A stretch of 64,000 nt of DNA from CAYRHJ01 sp964424105. GTDB taxonomy: Bacteria; Planctomycetota; Phycisphaerae; UBA1845. Of this stretch, positions 63,630-64,000 are shown in pieces (the first letter of the stretch is position 1; each line of letters opens with the position of its first letter). The DNA lies in assembly GCA_964424105.1 (NCBI GenBank), contig CAYRHJ010000035.1, positions 47,580 to 111,579 of the forward strand, written 5' to 3'. Position numbers and translations under genes: made by a program. The notes beneath the pieces are model-generated. The model did no database searches and had not been told where the DNA came from. It saw nothing but the letters and a program-made list of their open reading frames with translations.

Positions 63630-63702
63630 GCCACCGTAGCTCAGTTGGCAGAGCAGCGGTTTTGTAAACCGCAGGTCGTCGGTTCGAATCCGACCGGTGG
63701 CT
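63630..63702 (+). tRNA. tRNA-Thr (anticodon TGT)
   Basis: Complete cloverleaf: acceptor GCCACCG with CGGTGGC, D-arm GCTC..GAGC, anticodon stem GCGGT/ACCGC around TTTGTAA (anticodon TGT), T-arm GTCGG-TTCGAAT-CCGAC, discriminator T. No CCA encoded. Confidence 0.97.
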
Positions 63703-63811
63703 GTCCATCTCGGCCGTGGGGCGCCCGTTCACGGGCCGCCCGGGCCGCGGCGGCGGGCCGCTCGACGGCGGACACGCCCCTGCGTTCCTTCAACTTCACG
63801 GAGTTCTTCCC

Positions 63812-64000
63812 ATGCTCGTCAAGCATGACGGCGCAAGCCTGTTCTACGAAGTGTTCGGTACCGGCGATCCGATCCTGCTGGTGCACGGCTTTCCGTTGTC
63901 GTCCCAGCTCTGGACGGAAACGGCTAAAGCCCTGTCGGCCACGCACCGCGTCATCGTTCCGGACCTCCGCGGCCACGGCCGCAGCGATGCCTCGCCCGAA
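63812..64000 (+). CDS. Alpha/beta-fold hydrolase (partial, runs off window)
   Basis: 63 codons are visible: MLVKHDGASLFYEVFGTGDP, ILLVHGFPLSSQLWTETA with the HGF/HGFP oxyanion region, and VIVPDLRGHGRSDAS, the strand-4 segment before the nucleophile elbow. This is the alpha/beta hydrolase (esterase, haloperoxidase or 3-oxoadipate-enol-lactonase-like) N-terminus. The nucleophile lies beyond the window, so the substrate class cannot be given. Confidence 0.88.
   Translation, partial: MLVKHDGASLFYEVFGTGDPILLVHGFPLSSQLWTETAKALSATHRVIVPDLRGHGRSDASPE

Overview
The window is a high-GC bacterial chromosome segment, most likely from the Planctomycetota (perhaps near the Phycisphaerae). Four things suggest this. 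It has an unusually short 5S rRNA gene (about 105-110 nt, as known for planctomycetes) standing alone. It carries dockerin-like, PEP-CTERM and Ig/PKD-type secreted proteins. It has a type III glutamine synthetase. Its intergenic regions are full of structured palindromic repeats. Lineage is inferred from gene content only; there is no 16S gene here.

Layout. 1-2.3 kb: murD (cut by the window edge) and pyrF, minus strand. 2.3-8.4 kb: REP-type repeats, clpB, an orphan low-GC gene, a RAYT-derived miniature element, rarD, and a 288-bp element with terminal inverted repeats. 8.4-13.2 kb: a 1,251-residue surface protein joining EF-hands, a 218-residue Gly-Ser/Thr tract, a Hint autoprocessing domain and thrombospondin type 3 calcium repeats, followed by a HEAT-like exported protein. 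13.3-21.2 kb: a probable surface-glycan group (DUF2723 and DUF2079/NPCBM membrane proteins, an alpha/alpha-toroid protein, a NodU/CmcH carbamoyltransferase, a 48-residue membrane peptide) interrupted by tRNA-Arg(CCG). 21.2-30.5 kb: repeats, a HAD fragment, comEC, a 1,228-residue Ig-like/dockerin protein, and a cdaA-cdaR pair whose cyclase has an altered DGA motif. 30.6 kb: the lone 5S gene with promoter and terminator. 30.9-40.2 kb: a thioredoxin-fold protein, a REC-GGDEF-REC-GAF-HD-GYP c-di-GMP protein with two degenerate receivers, a CapD/WbpM-type dehydratase, and two exported proteins of unknown function.

40.3-52.9 kb is the replication-origin block, all on the minus strand: dnaA, an AT-rich intergenic candidate oriC, dnaN, dciA (DUF721, in the slot where recF often lies), gyrB, glnN (GSIII) and mfd. 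53-64 kb: two PEP-CTERM proteins, a DCC-lipase-maturation-factor fusion, DinB-like and ICMT-like proteins, a topoisomerase VI subunit B homologue, a lipoprotein, an exopolysaccharide-type sugar transferase, tRNA-Thr(TGT) and the start of an alpha/beta hydrolase.

Themes: a housekeeping origin region surrounded by envelope functions (secreted calcium-binding and Ig proteins, sorting signals, glycan synthesis) and second-messenger control (c-di-AMP, c-di-GMP). There is no CRISPR array, prophage or recognisable defence island. The most unusual items are the Hint/TSP3 surface protein, the bacterial Top6B, the altered cyclase motif, the doubly degenerate receiver protein and two families of miniature inverted-repeat elements.
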